Source of the DNA: Chimonanthus salicifolius
Taxonomy: Eukaryota; Streptophyta; Magnoliopsida; Laurales; Calycanthaceae
Assembly: GCA_013350335.1 (NCBI GenBank)
Contig: CM023534.1
Span: forward strand, 23,765,302-23,829,301
DNA length: 64,000 bases
Reading direction: 5' to 3'
Shown here: positions 36,911 to 47,568 of the stretch, piece after piece
Layout: the number at the start of each line of letters is the position of its first letter
Numbering within the stretch: position 1 is the stretch's first letter
Translations under genes and position numbers: made by a program
Notes under the pieces: model-generated
What the model was told of the DNA's origin: nothing
The model's database searches: none
Seen by the model: the letters and a program-made list of their open reading frames with translations, nothing else

Positions 36911-37781
36911 AATACCTCATGATAATAATAAAAAAAATATTTTTTTACATGTTTATGTTGTGGTGGATGGTGACATTCTCAACTTGGATCAATCGCTTCG
37001 CTTGTTTGGAGTGCTTTTGCATTTTGCCATGTGGGTGTGATGTGGCACACAATTACTTAGGTTGTGTTTGTTTGAGGTGTAAAGGGAGGAACACATGTAA
37101 CCCTCGGATTCCCCTGTTTGGTAGCAAGTGGGTAGAGGTAAAAAATTCTATTTCACCTCCCTTTGGCCGATTCGAAAACTCCGTCGTCTTTAGTGGTATT
37201 CATAAAACCCTTGCCTCTCATTTCCTTCGTATTCTTCTTAATTCTCTAGATAGTTGTGAATGGAACTCAATGCAAAATGAATTTCAATCTAACAAATTTA
37301 TCTTTTTAAAAGAAATATTAAAAAATAATTTTACTAAAATAAATGAAAGATTTTCAGCATTATAATTATAAAAAAAAAGGTTTTATTTAAATTTTATCTA
37401 TTAGATTTAAGTAATTAAATTTGATAGAGAACAAAAATATTCATTTCAATTATTTATTTTCATTTGTTTAAATTTTAAGGTTTTATGTGCTTTACGAGAC
37501 TAACTTTATATAAATCCTAGTACCAATATTTTTTTTAAATTTATAAAATTAATAAATTTCATATCATTATAAAATATCTTTCAATTCAATATGAGATATA
37601 AAACCTTGATGACTCACTTATATTAGCATAGCGTGTCATTTAAAAAAAATATATATATTTTAAGTGCAACTTGAATAGGTGAATTCAAATTCGACTCATT
37701 CCCTGTCACATATGAGTTGGTTAATCTAAACAATTTTAAATGTGGTTGGTCGACACTAAAACATTTAATTATTTTTAATTT
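36911..37781. other. intergenic; contains a partial MITE-like end at 37058-37370
   Basis: From 37058 the sequence TAGGTTGTGTTTGTTTGAGG, followed by GTAACCCT and GTTTGGTAGCAAG, parallels the left end of the element at 45741 and the MITE at 16215. No matching right end was found. The rest is AT-rich without a supportable gene. Confidence 0.45.
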
Positions 37782-37786
37782 GTATT

Positions 37787-39966
37787 TGAAAGTTCTCTTG
37801 GGTGCTAGAACAAGGACCGAGATTATCCTGAGAAAGGGGGGGGGGGGGGGGGGGGTGGTGAATAGGACAATCCCCAATTTTTATGGTCTTTACAAATTTC
37901 TTGATTAATTAACAAATTTGTAGCGAATTAACAATGTTAATCAAGAGAGATGAGTTGTGTGATCAAAAGTGTGCACAATTATAAGAACAATCACACAAGT
38001 AAAGATCAACACTCACAAAACCAATTTATAGTGGTTCGGTAAACAACCTACATCCACTCTAAGGACCCACCCAACCTTTGGTTATCCCTAATTCATTATG
38101 TGGGAACTTACACCTTACAAATAGAGTAGGACTTCCACCATACTCAATTGGTTGAGAATTCTACCCACCACATGTGCCAGAGATAACGCTCTAGATTTTT
38201 TATAGTGGTTTCGGGTCAAGCCTCCTTAATACACTTGTCCTAGATTTTGAAAGGTTCGACCAACCCAATGTCTACTTCCTTATTTCTCTATTTTTTATAG
38301 TGGTTCCGACTTCCTTGCCTTAGTCCACTTCACAAGATGATTTATAAAATAAAATCACAAAGAAGCACTTTCCTTTGTATGAGCTCACTTGTAGATGTAT
38401 GCTTCTTGAGGATGCTCTCTCAATGTAATGTCGACGATGTCGAAGATGTGCCTCTTATATGCTCAATCACAATCTATGGGAGGTCTCTAAGATTAGATGT
38501 GCCAATGGATTCCTAGATCTATATTTCTTTCTCTCTCTCTCTCTTAATCACAATCAAGAAGATTGGGTATTTGATTCACCAAGTGTAGTGCATGGAGAGG
38601 AGGTGGGGAGCACTATATTTGCCTTTAAATTTACCTATGGAAAATGTCCATGGAGTGTCCAACCAAAACTCCAACTTGGTTTGGTGTTTAAATAGGCAAA
38701 CAAGAGAAGTTCCCGAGCTAACACGAGCCATCGGTCACCACCCGGCAATGGGTTATGTGGCCAAAAGAGCCATTGGAATATTACCGTTGCGCATTACATG
38801 TTTCCCAACGCCTAGAAAATTGACACGGATAACAGATCGTCATTTTCACTGCTGGTCGTACAAAATTCCATACGATGGGTCGTTCTCACGATTGGATTGT
38901 ATGGACAGTTTTCAATAAAAATGCTCTCCTACTAAAATGACCATATCTTGGGCTCCCGAAACTCCGATTTGAGTGCTCTTGGGCTCTATGAAAAGCTCTT
39001 TCAATGTTCTATGAAACAATGGTGGTTTTACCAGTTGATTACTTCATTTGATAAAGTAAAATAGACTCCCAAGTCATGACATTTTCACACTCAACATTTT
39101 TCCCAAGATTTGTTCATGGATGCCCCAAGTCTTTGGTTTATTTCCTCTAGGCATGCTTATGATTTACCAATGAGTATTCTAAACCTACGGAGGGTCTGTG
39201 TACCTATGCGTCGACAGTCATGGCACCAAGAGGTCAGGTCCATACGAGAGGTTCGGTCTGGAGCAACACATGCTGACAGAGTTTCAAGTCCATAAATTTG
39301 TCTTACCCAGAACGACATGTCGTCCCCATCAATGGGTCGATCCTGGTACTCTTGACCGGTCTGTATACCATCTGGTCAGTGTTCCCGAGAGCACCCCTGA
39401 GTTCTAAGTTCTAGCACTCACCTTGGTCCAGATCGAAGAGTCTATGACCACGATGGGTCGATATTTCCATCACCGAGGGGTCAGTGCATACGAGACTTTC
39501 GATCAGAGGGGAACCCAAAATGACAATCCTTCTAATCCAGAACCTTTGTCAATCCAGCCGACCAGTCTATGACCACAACGAGTCTGTCCTATCTCCACCA
39601 AGGGGTCGGTGAGAACGACTGGTCGTCAGTGACAGTTCACCAGATTTTGAATGTTTCTTCCCCCTGGTTTTGTGACTGTTCCGGGCCCTCCAAGGCTTAT
39701 TCATGATATTACCAATCAAGTTCAACTAAGACTAGGCAAGGTCATCCTAAGGTGTTGGGTTCCACCTAAAGTCATCTATAGCCAAGTTACCTTTGTGATA
39801 GCCATACACAGTGATGATGAATCCGCACTTGATCCTCCAATGCTTGAGTTCTTGATTCAATCTTCATCACTGGAGTCCTGATCGTTGCTTTAAACTTCCA
39901 AGACAATTGCTTCACCTAAGTCATGGAATTGATAAATAGGTGACTCAGTAAGGCGGGGCACTAACA
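37787..39966 (+). mobile_element. solo LTR, family alpha, copy 3 (TSD GTATT)
   Basis: A 2180-bp element, starting TGAAAGTTCTCTTGGG and ending GGCACTAACA, with a perfect TSD GTATT (37782-37786, 39967-39971). It has the purine tract near its start, here a run of about 20 G from 37836. ACCGAGGGGTCAGT is at 39472-39485 and a close variant at 39597-39610. No primer site, coding sequence or second LTR is present. It is longer than copies 1 and 2, in part through a second 'TTTTATAGTGGTT' block at 38289. Confidence 0.82.
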
Positions 39967-39971
39967 GTATT

Positions 39972-40799
39972 AAAATAGGATGATGCTTTATAAAACAATC
40001 TCCTTATTTTTATATCACTATGTGATGACTTTTTAAAATTAATTATTTATAACAATTATATTTTAAAAGTGGAGATTTGCTTTTATAAATGTCTCTTTAC
40101 ATAAACCATATCAATGTAATATTTAGAGATCCAATTATTCACTAAATTACAAAGGTTAGACGGTGACCCAATTTAAACTGACCTAAATTAGTTGAGGTGA
40201 ATTGAAATGAGTTAGAATTTTAAAAATATATTCAACTATAGTTGGGTTGGAGGAGGTCAAAATATGGGCTAGATTGAAAATCGTAATTAAATTAAATATA
40301 GGCATACTAATATTTCGCTCTCAATCCAACCCAATTGTCTAGATTTTACGTCTATAATTTATTTTTAACATTAGAATTAAGCTATTTGATAACACTAGAC
40401 AAAATTCATATATATCAATTTCTTTTAAAATGTTGTCCATCGAGCTAGATCATAAGTGGGTTGGGTTGTGCTAGTGTAGATATATTGAATGGTCATTTTT
40501 ATTTTTTTCAAAGTCCAACATGATGCACGAAATATTTTTACTTATAAATGAATTTTTTAGCCAATCTTACCCAAATTCACAATTTTTTAATATTTTTACC
40601 GAAAAAATTCTAATTTTTTAAAATATTTTAGTTTCATGTGTTGAAAATTCCAGCAAGTCGAACGGGGAGTCTATCTCATTCCAAATTGAGGAGTTCTTAA
40701 TATTAATTTTATCTTAGTTGTGATTTATTAACTTGGATTTTTTATAAACTATTATAATTCCTTAATATATTATGTACAAGCTATGAATTTTTATGAATA
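39972..40799. other. no gene recognised; AT-rich
   Basis: Contains GGTTGGG/AACCCAA-type repeats at 40240-40340, similar in flavour to those at 48740-48960, and nothing else that can be supported. Confidence 0.4.
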
Positions 40800-41460
40800 G
40801 ATGTCTTGGCATTTTTTATTCATTTATTAGGATTTAAAAATTACATGTAAAAAATATTTTTCTCCATCTCACTTCTTACGGTCAGGGATTTAAATATCGG
40901 CCAATACGTATCGTATCAGCTGATATATATCAGTGTTTTAAACCTTTATATATCGTCCGATATCCGATAAATATCGCCAATATATATCACCGATATCTCA
41001 GGTTTTAATTAAAAAAAAATAGGTGAGACAAATTTCTCAGCCGAAATATCGTGTAATACCGAGATTTAAACCCGTGCTTACGGTTAGAACGCAAGTGTTT
41101 CTTTTAAATTATAATTATGAGAAAGAATCTATAGAAAAATATATAATATAATTATAAGATATATTTTTAATTTTTATTTGAAGGATATTAATTACTAATT
41201 ATGTTTTATAAAACTTTAATTTTATTTTTTATATTAAATATGTTCACTAAAAATATTTATTTTCATAAAATTATTAATATATTAGATTTTCTCTGCTTAC
41301 CGTTACCAAACAATTTTTTTCCGTTAGGATAAATTCTAACTTTTCTACTGTAATTACAAAACAAGATAATGATAGCCCATGCACAATAGTAACCCCTGTT
41401 CAAGGGTAACTCCTGTTCAAAGGTAACTCCTATAAAATTAACCCTCATCCAATCGCAGCC
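40800..41460. mobile_element. MITE-like relic related to 47170-47568
   Basis: Blocks here match the right part of the 45741-47568 element in order: 'TTTTTATTCATTT.TTAGGATTTAAA', 'TTTAAATTATAATTATGA', 'AATATATTAG...TTACCAAA'. The right end, read on the minus strand, is GGCTGCGATTGGATGAGGG, which fits the MITE terminus. The left end was not found. A smaller MITE is nested at 40886-41076. Confidence 0.6.
40886..41076. mobile_element. ~190-bp MITE with long TSD (MULE-type size)
   Basis: Flanks are CTTACGGTCAG (40875-40885) and CTTACGGTTAG (41077-41087): an 11-bp direct repeat with one mismatch, compatible with the 9-bp TSDs of Mutator-like elements. The ends are inverted: GGATTTAAATATCGG and, on the minus strand near the other end, GGGTTTAAATCTCGG. 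The inside is full of TATCG/CGATA palindromes (for example GATACGTATC at about 40902). The homologous element at 47170-47568 lacks this insert, which supports a discrete insertion. Confidence 0.75.
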
Positions 41461-41758
41461 TTGATGAAATGGAAGATGTGAAGGAATGTAACATGCCACG
41501 ATGACATGACATCATATGATGCTGATGTGGCATTTTAGAACTTATTTATATGACATGACAATGATTTGGTAGATGACGTATTATCTAAAGTGTACCGTTT
41601 ACGTGGCATGGTTATTATGTGGCAAAGTGACATGGCAAATGTGGCATTGTTTGTTATATCACATTAGATAGTGACAAATAGGGTGACATGGCGGGATCTA
41701 CTTAAGCAACCTCCCAAGAATTATCATTAAAAAATTAAACAGAAAGATATCTGATGTA

Positions 41759-41801
<43 letters not shown>

Positions 41802-42490
41802 ATTATTTTTATTTCTAACATTTTTAAGAAAAAAGTCTTAAATAACTATCCAACGGCTGAAATCTTGACATGGAAGGGTGATATTTCTTGAAAAAAAAAA
41901 ATTGAAAATACATTTATTCTGATTTTCTACATGTTTTCACAAATTGATTGCATTTATTGTGTGACCCACCAAAATATCTATCAAAATCCAACATAGACTA
42001 ATATATGATCCAAAAATATTTTGGCAATCTCTCATGCCAAAATATCAGTTTCAGTTAATATTTCGATTTAAGCTCTCACCATGACTCAAAAATTGGCATG
42101 GGTTAGATCAAGCTCAAGCTATGGAAGAACACCTCTAGGATCAAAATGGGCCAGTTTGGCTGGGCCCACCCTCCACAATGTATAAAACTTCAGCATAGCT
42201 ACTTGACTATTCTTGGCGTATAACTTTTCAGGGAGCAAGGTGAGTAGTGAGTGTAGAATTCAAACTAGTAATTCTAAATAGATGGAAAGTTGAGTGTCAA
42301 ATTATGATGATAGCATGCCAAGACACTCAAATTTCTATATGAAATTCCCTCCTAAAAGATAGAAATAGGTCAGGTTAATGTTGGGCTTTGTCATATACCA
42401 AGCCCAAATATTTTGGGCTTTCCATAGTCATCTTCAAAGGTGACTTAAAAAGTAAGGGATTTTCTGTTCAATTTCTTCTATAATCTATCA
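41461..42490. other. intergenic; GTGGCATG-rich stretch and no gene
   Basis: Between 41480 and 41700 short words such as GACATGGC, ATGTGGCA and GTGGCATG recur, giving a degenerate repeat. The remainder is AT-rich with no supportable frame. Confidence 0.4.
41764..41800. repeat. (GA)n microsatellite
   Basis: An uninterrupted GA run of about 18 units. Confidence 0.9.
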
Positions 42491-42494
42491 ATTT

Positions 42495-43345
42495 TTTATA
42501 TTTTATTTTGAAATGATTCATATATTAATAGATAAACAGAGGTGAAAATACAAAGAAGAAAGCAACAAAAAAATAACAAAAAAAAAACTGGGAGGAAACC
42601 GCCAATAAGAAACGCAAAGAAATAGCAACAACTCAAGCTATAACGAGATCAGGTAAGATCAGCACATTTTTTCCATGTATGCAAAATGTCAAACATAGAT
42701 ATATTCCGAAATTCCTAAAGAGAGGCAGCCCACGATACACACTTGGTGAGGCTTTGTCTCAGCATCCGCCACATTGGATTTTACAGTGCCTTTAAATAAC
42801 CTATTATTACTTTCCCACCACACACTTCAGAAAGTGGCGAAAAGAGAAAGCTGCACAAAGAGGAACACTTAGGTGATACAAAGAAAATGTCCCAAGCAAA
42901 GGATAACTCGGCCACCGACGAAGGCAAGACCCAAGCCATACCAAACATCAGCAAAGAAGGTGCAATGAATAAGTAGATGATTCGATTGTTCATACGCTTG
43001 AAGACAAAGGGACAAGCACTAATCATAGTTCTCCATCTTTTCTGCAAATGATCTTGAGTCAAGATTTTTCCCCAACCTAGCTGTCCAAAAAAAACTAATT
43101 GCCCTCAGAGATGCTTTGGAAGACCATATCTTGGGGTTATCAACAACAGTAACAGAAGTATGATAATTCCAAGTGTAGAAAGACTTTACTGAGAAAAGTT
43201 CGGTATTATCAGGCCATGAGAGAAGACTCTCCTTCACCAAGGTGTGTATTTTGTAGGAGGAGATGGCAAGGAGAGGATCCGAGAAGACATCGGCTTCAGA
43301 GTCAGAAAGGTTACGACGAAGTCGAATGTCCCAACGACTAGCTCA
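42495..43345 (-). pseudogene. 5'-truncated LINE fragment with RT zinc-binding domain
   Basis: On the minus strand from about 43337 the reading is WDIRLRRNLSDSEADVF, then SLLSWPDNTELFSVKSFYTW, KIWSSKASLRAISFFWTARLGK, and later HLLIHCTFFADVWYGL. This is the C-terminal zinc-binding region found after the reverse transcriptase of plant L1-type LINEs. Frameshifts and stops break it. Upstream RT and endonuclease parts are absent, as expected for 5' truncation. The 3' part runs to about 42495, ending in an A-rich stretch on the minus strand. It lies about 340 bp downstream of the PPR gene on the same strand. Confidence 0.8.
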
Positions 43346-43688
43346 CCCTCTCCATCTTGAGATTCAATTTTTATACTATAAAAACTAGCTAAAATCCCAT
43401 GCAAAGAAGCAATGGATAGAAGGACCACTGGAAGGCTTGCAATGTGGATCAATCACTGGAAAGAGCAAAATAAAATTGGTTTTGAAGGAAAGCAATATAA
43501 TGGAAGATAAGTGGCTCAGAAAGCTTGTTGTGTTCAATGAATGGGTCAGATACAATGGAAAGCTTTACTACACATGCAACCTAACAATTATTCATCCATA
43601 CAAGTGACTGCATGAGACCTGCCACCTTAGGTTTTATGGTCAAATTTTGCTCAAGTAAATTCATAAACTCATGAACAATGAATCAGTT

Positions 43689-45290
43689 TCATCTCTTATA
43701 TGGCTTGAAATGGTAATGCTCAAATTCTGATCCAAATTTGAGCGACTCTTCCTCAACCTTATTCTTCAATCTTCTCCAAGTCCGCAGCATATCAGCTTGA
43801 ATCAGCCCTCGATACAATGTTTCAAATGTGACCTTCTGAGGAAGAATTCCCTTCTCTATCATCTCCATGAAAAACTGGCAAGCCTGTCTCCACTTCTGCT
43901 TCTCACAGAGCCCATGAATCAATAATGTATATGAATCTAAATCAGGCCCAATTCCATTCTCTGTCATGTCATTCCATATCTCCTGCACAATTCCCATTCT
44001 ATCCAATCTAGAAAATAAGCCCACCAATATATTGTAAGTGTTTATACTTAAGACATTCAAAGTGGAAGATGACAATTCCTTCACCTTCCTATACAATTTC
44101 AATGCACCATCTGCATCCTTCCTCCCCCTATACTCCTTAAAGAAACAGTTATATGTAGCAGCAGATGGACATATACCACTCCCCACCATTTCATCAAGCA
44201 ATACCTCAGCATCTGCCAGTCTCCCGCACGAACAAAGGCATTTAATCACTGAAGTGTATGTAACAATTGTTGGGCAGATACCTCTCTCTTTCATCAGCCC
44301 CAACTTCCAAAGCGTTAAATCTGGCTTATGGGCCCGGCTATAAACATGTAAAACAATTGAATAGCTTGTAACATCTGGCTCAACGCCTCTGTTCAGCATT
44401 TCATCAAACATGTCCTCTGCAGCCTTAACAGTCCTCTCAAAACGGGTCTCTGGGTGCAAACTTGATCTTCGACAAATTCCATTCAACAGGACATTATAAG
44501 TGACAACATTTGGTTCAAGCCCACGGTCAATCATCTCCTGAAGGAACCTCTCTCCCTTGTCAACCCTATTGATCTTACACCACCCATAAATCACAATCGT
44601 GTACGTTTTAACATCTGGTTCAAATTCAAGTTTCCTTTTATTGAACAACTCTGTTGCAATCTTCACATATCCATACTTACAAAGTGTGTCAAGAAGGAAA
44701 CTGAAGTCAGGCAATTCAGGTTTTCGCTCAATAAGCGCTTCCATGTCATCAAACGTGCGAATCGCCTGTCTGGTCATTCCTGCAGCAACATACCTACGTA
44801 TTAAAATGTAAAAAGTATGCGGGTTGGGGTTGACGTCTCTTTGAAGCATTTCTACAAGCAGTTGCCAGGCAACATCAAATTGTCGGACTTTTGCCAAAAT
44901 ATCGATCATGAGATTGTAGGCAGGTAAATCGTGTCGGTAATTAGGCTGTTGATGGGCCCATGAGAAGAACCCAAGTGCGATTTTTGATAGATTTTTCATG
45001 CGGAGAAGGGTTTGCAAGACAAGATGGGAGGAGAGTCGAATGCCGGAGAGTTGGAGGGAGGATTCCATGGTGTGGAAGGGATTGTGGTGTTGGATTAGGA
45101 TCTTAGAGACATCGTCTGCGTCTTTGCAAGGTTGCAGACATGGGGCTTTTAACTCTAATCCTGATCCTAACCCTAACTCTAGAGAAGTATCACAGAGAAG
45201 ACGCATGTTAGTAAAGAGAGGAGAGAATGGGAGAGACATGAACAGAGAAATGTGCTTTGGAGAGAGCACTGCTAACCTGCTGAACATCAT
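43689..45290 (-). CDS. P-class pentatricopeptide repeat protein, probably mitochondrial
   Basis: A single-exon gene of 533 codons from ATG at 45290 to TGA at 43689-43691. PPR proteins bind RNA in organelles and act in processing, stability or translation. Residues 1 to about 40 lack acidic residues except D34 and E38, fitting a mitochondrial or plastid presequence. From about residue 121 to 515 there are around eleven ~35-residue repeats, several ending in the P-type 'G..P' (VNPN, RGLEPN, RGVEPD, RGICPT, SGICPS, NGIGPD, KGILPQ) and carrying TYN/TYT/SYS at repeat starts. There are no E, E+ or DYW domains, so it is not an editing factor of that class. One repeat (about 261-305) is lengthened. 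It resembles Arabidopsis proteins of the At1g20300/At2g13420 kind, but I cannot fix the orthologue. No lesion is seen. A second Met follows the first. Confidence 0.9.
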   Translation of the reverse strand: MMFSRLAVLSPKHISLFMSLPFSPLFTNMRLLCDTSLELGLGSGLELKAPCLQPCKDADDVSKILIQHHNPFHTMESSLQLSGIRLSSHLVLQTLLRMKNLSKIALGFFSWAHQQPNYRHDLPAYNLMIDILAKVRQFDVAWQLLVEMLQRDVNPNPHTFYILIRRYVAAGMTRQAIRTFDDMEALIERKPELPDFSFLLDTLCKYGYVKIATELFNKRKLEFEPDVKTYTIVIYGWCKINRVDKGERFLQEMIDRGLEPNVVTYNVLLNGICRRSSLHPETRFERTVKAAEDMFDEMLNRGVEPDVTSYSIVLHVYSRAHKPDLTLWKLGLMKERGICPTIVTYTSVIKCLCSCGRLADAEVLLDEMVGSGICPSAATYNCFFKEYRGRKDADGALKLYRKVKELSSSTLNVLSINTYNILVGLFSRLDRMGIVQEIWNDMTENGIGPDLDSYTLLIHGLCEKQKWRQACQFFMEMIEKGILPQKVTFETLYRGLIQADMLRTWRRLKNKVEEESLKFGSEFEHYHFKPYKR

Positions 45291-45740
45291 TTTTGGCGCT
45301 AACCTTCAACTCGGAGAATTGAGGAAGATTAACGGTAAACCGGTAACGGAGTCGGACAGAGGACGGAATTAGAAGTTGGAAGTTGGAACCCGAAAATAAT
45401 GAAAGAACTCCTCCACCATTTTTACAGAGCCCAATTTAAATCTTTTAGATAAACAAAGGGTGGGGATAATCAGTCTACAGTCTCACCAGTCTTGCACCAT
45501 GGAGTTCTTGTACTCCTCATACATATTAGTCATTCCTCGCCATGTGGTTTATTTTTTATTTTTAATACAAAGTGTGGATTATAATCATCATATATGTTAT
45601 TTTTATTCATTTTCTTTATTTTTTAACTTGATCATCTACTATTTCCAATTTAGTAATATATGTGGGAAGATTTTTCTTATTACAAAATTATTGAAATAAA
45701 ATAAGTAAGAGAAACAAAAGATTGCATGACATCTATAATA

Positions 45741-47568
45741 TAGACTGCCTTTGGATGGGGGTAAGAGGGGTAACCCTGTTACCCCTTGTTACCCTCGTTT
45801 GATAACAAGGAGTTAAGAGTAAAAATTTGAAAATTTATTCCTCTCATCTTATTTTTAAATACCCCTTTGGAGGTTGGGGTATTCATAATATCCTACCCCT
45901 CAATACCCCTTGCATTCCTTTCTTTATCAATTATATATTATAAAATTAATATCTTTTAAAAATATATATTATATAATAAAAAATAATATATTTCAAGTAA
46001 TTAGCAATTTAATTCTGTTTGAAATTTATTTTAAAAATGTGTCAACATTTTCAACATGATGCATTTGAATGAGGGATAAATTTTACGGGGGCTACTCTTG
46101 ACTAGAGGTAACTGTAAGTAGGGGTAAACTGACATATTAATAATTTTATGAGAATTAATATTTTTTTGTTAAATCTATCTAATATAAATAATAAAAATAA
46201 AATTTTATGAAACATAATTGTCAAAATATCTTAGTTTTAAGGGGTGATTCTGTCGAAATTTCGATAAGGTTTCGAAACTCCGAAAGATTTTGAGGTTTAG
46301 GATAATCTCTTTCGGAGTAATTAGTAATTTATTCTGTTAGAAGTGTATTTTAAAATTGTGTCAACATTTTCAACATGATGCATTAGGATGAGGGGTAAAT
46401 TTTACGGGGGTTACTCTTGAGTAGGAGTAATTGTAAGCAGGGGTAATCTGACATATTAACAATTTTATAAGAATTAATATTTTTTATTAGATCTATATAA
46501 TATAAAAATTAAAAATTAAATTTTATGAAACATAATTGTCAAAATGTCCTATTTTTAAGGGATGATTTTGTTGAAATTTCCACAGGGTCTCGAAACTCCA
46601 AAAAGTTTGAAGCTCATACTAATCTCTTTCGAGGTAATTAACAATTTATTCTGTTGGAAATTTATTTTAAAAATGTTTCAACATTTTCAACATGATGTAT
46701 TTGATGAGGGATAAATTTTACGGGGGTTACCCTTAGTAGGGTTAACGGTAAGCAGGAGTTATTTGACATATTAACAAATTTATAAGAATTAATAATTTTT
46801 ATTAAATTCATATAATATAAAAAATAAAAATAAAATGTTAAGAAACATAATTATCAAAATGTCCTATTTTTAAAGGGTGATTCTGTCCAAATTTCTATAG
46901 AGTCATGAAACTCCGAAAGAGTTTGAGGTTCATGTTAATTTCTTTTGGGGTAATTAGCAATTTATTTTGTTAGAAGTTTATTTTAAAAATGTGTCAATAT
47001 TTTCAACGTAATGCATTTCGATGAGGGGTAAATTTTAAAGGGGTTACCCAGAATTACCCTTGAGTAAAGATAACTGTAAGTAGGGGTAATCTGACATATT
47101 AACAATTTTATGAGAATTAATATTTTTATTAAATTTATATAATATAAAAAATAAAAATTATAAATTTTAGGAAAAGATATGTTAATATTTTTTATTCATT
47201 TCTTAGGATTTAAAATGATAATATCAAAAAATCTTTATTTATTTTTTCAATGTTAGAGTGCAAATGTTCATTTTAAATTATAATTATGAAAAATAATTTA
47301 TAAAAAATGGATAATATTATTATAATTTATATTATTAGGATTTACTTCATGAATATTATTTAATAATTATATTTTATAAAAATTCTCAAAAAATATTAAT
47401 ATATCAAGTTACCCTTACTTGTAGTTACCAAAGAAGATTTTTTATTCTTAAGATAAGCTTTTACTTTATCAATGCAACTACCAAAAAATATAAGGATAAT
47501 CTCAGTTTAAGGGTCACCCCCACTCAAAGTAACCCTTCTAAAATTTACCCCTCATCCAAACGCAACTA
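45741..47568. mobile_element. MITE-like element expanded by a tandem array
   Basis: Left end TAGACTGCCTTTGGATGGG; right end, on the minus strand, TAGTTGCGTTTGGATGAGG. These are imperfect inverted repeats of the family seen at 16215-16396. Both ends lead into GGGTAA-rich sequence. The middle is occupied by the 317-bp array, so the element is about ten times the size of the intronic copy. It carries no coding sequence. Confidence 0.7.
45990..47177 (+). repeat. tandem array, ~317-bp unit, about 3.7 copies
   Basis: The marker 'GCATTTGAATGAGGG' and variants recur at 46061, 46380, 46697 and 47013, i.e. every 319, 317 and 316 bp. Each unit contains in order: GATGAGGGGTAAATTTTACGG, a GGGGTAA block, TCTGACATATTAA, an AT-rich stretch, AAACATAATTGTCAAAATGTC, a TTCGAAACTCCGAAAG-like block, TCTTTCGGGGTAATTAG and GTCAACATTTTCAACAT. 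Units differ by scattered substitutions. Each unit contains a copy of the MITE terminal motif. Confidence 0.88.

Noticed and set aside
37836..37856. Run of about 20 G suspected as a sequencing artefact or G-quadruplex locus
   Set aside because: It sits where the other family-alpha LTRs have a shorter G tract, so it is an expansion of a family feature. Its exact length is unreliable.
44998..45372. Plus-strand open frame of 124 codons overlapping the PPR gene start
   Set aside because: It is antisense to PPR coding sequence, has no motif, and is explained by codon composition of the opposite strand. The same holds for 44038-44343 and 44599-44811.
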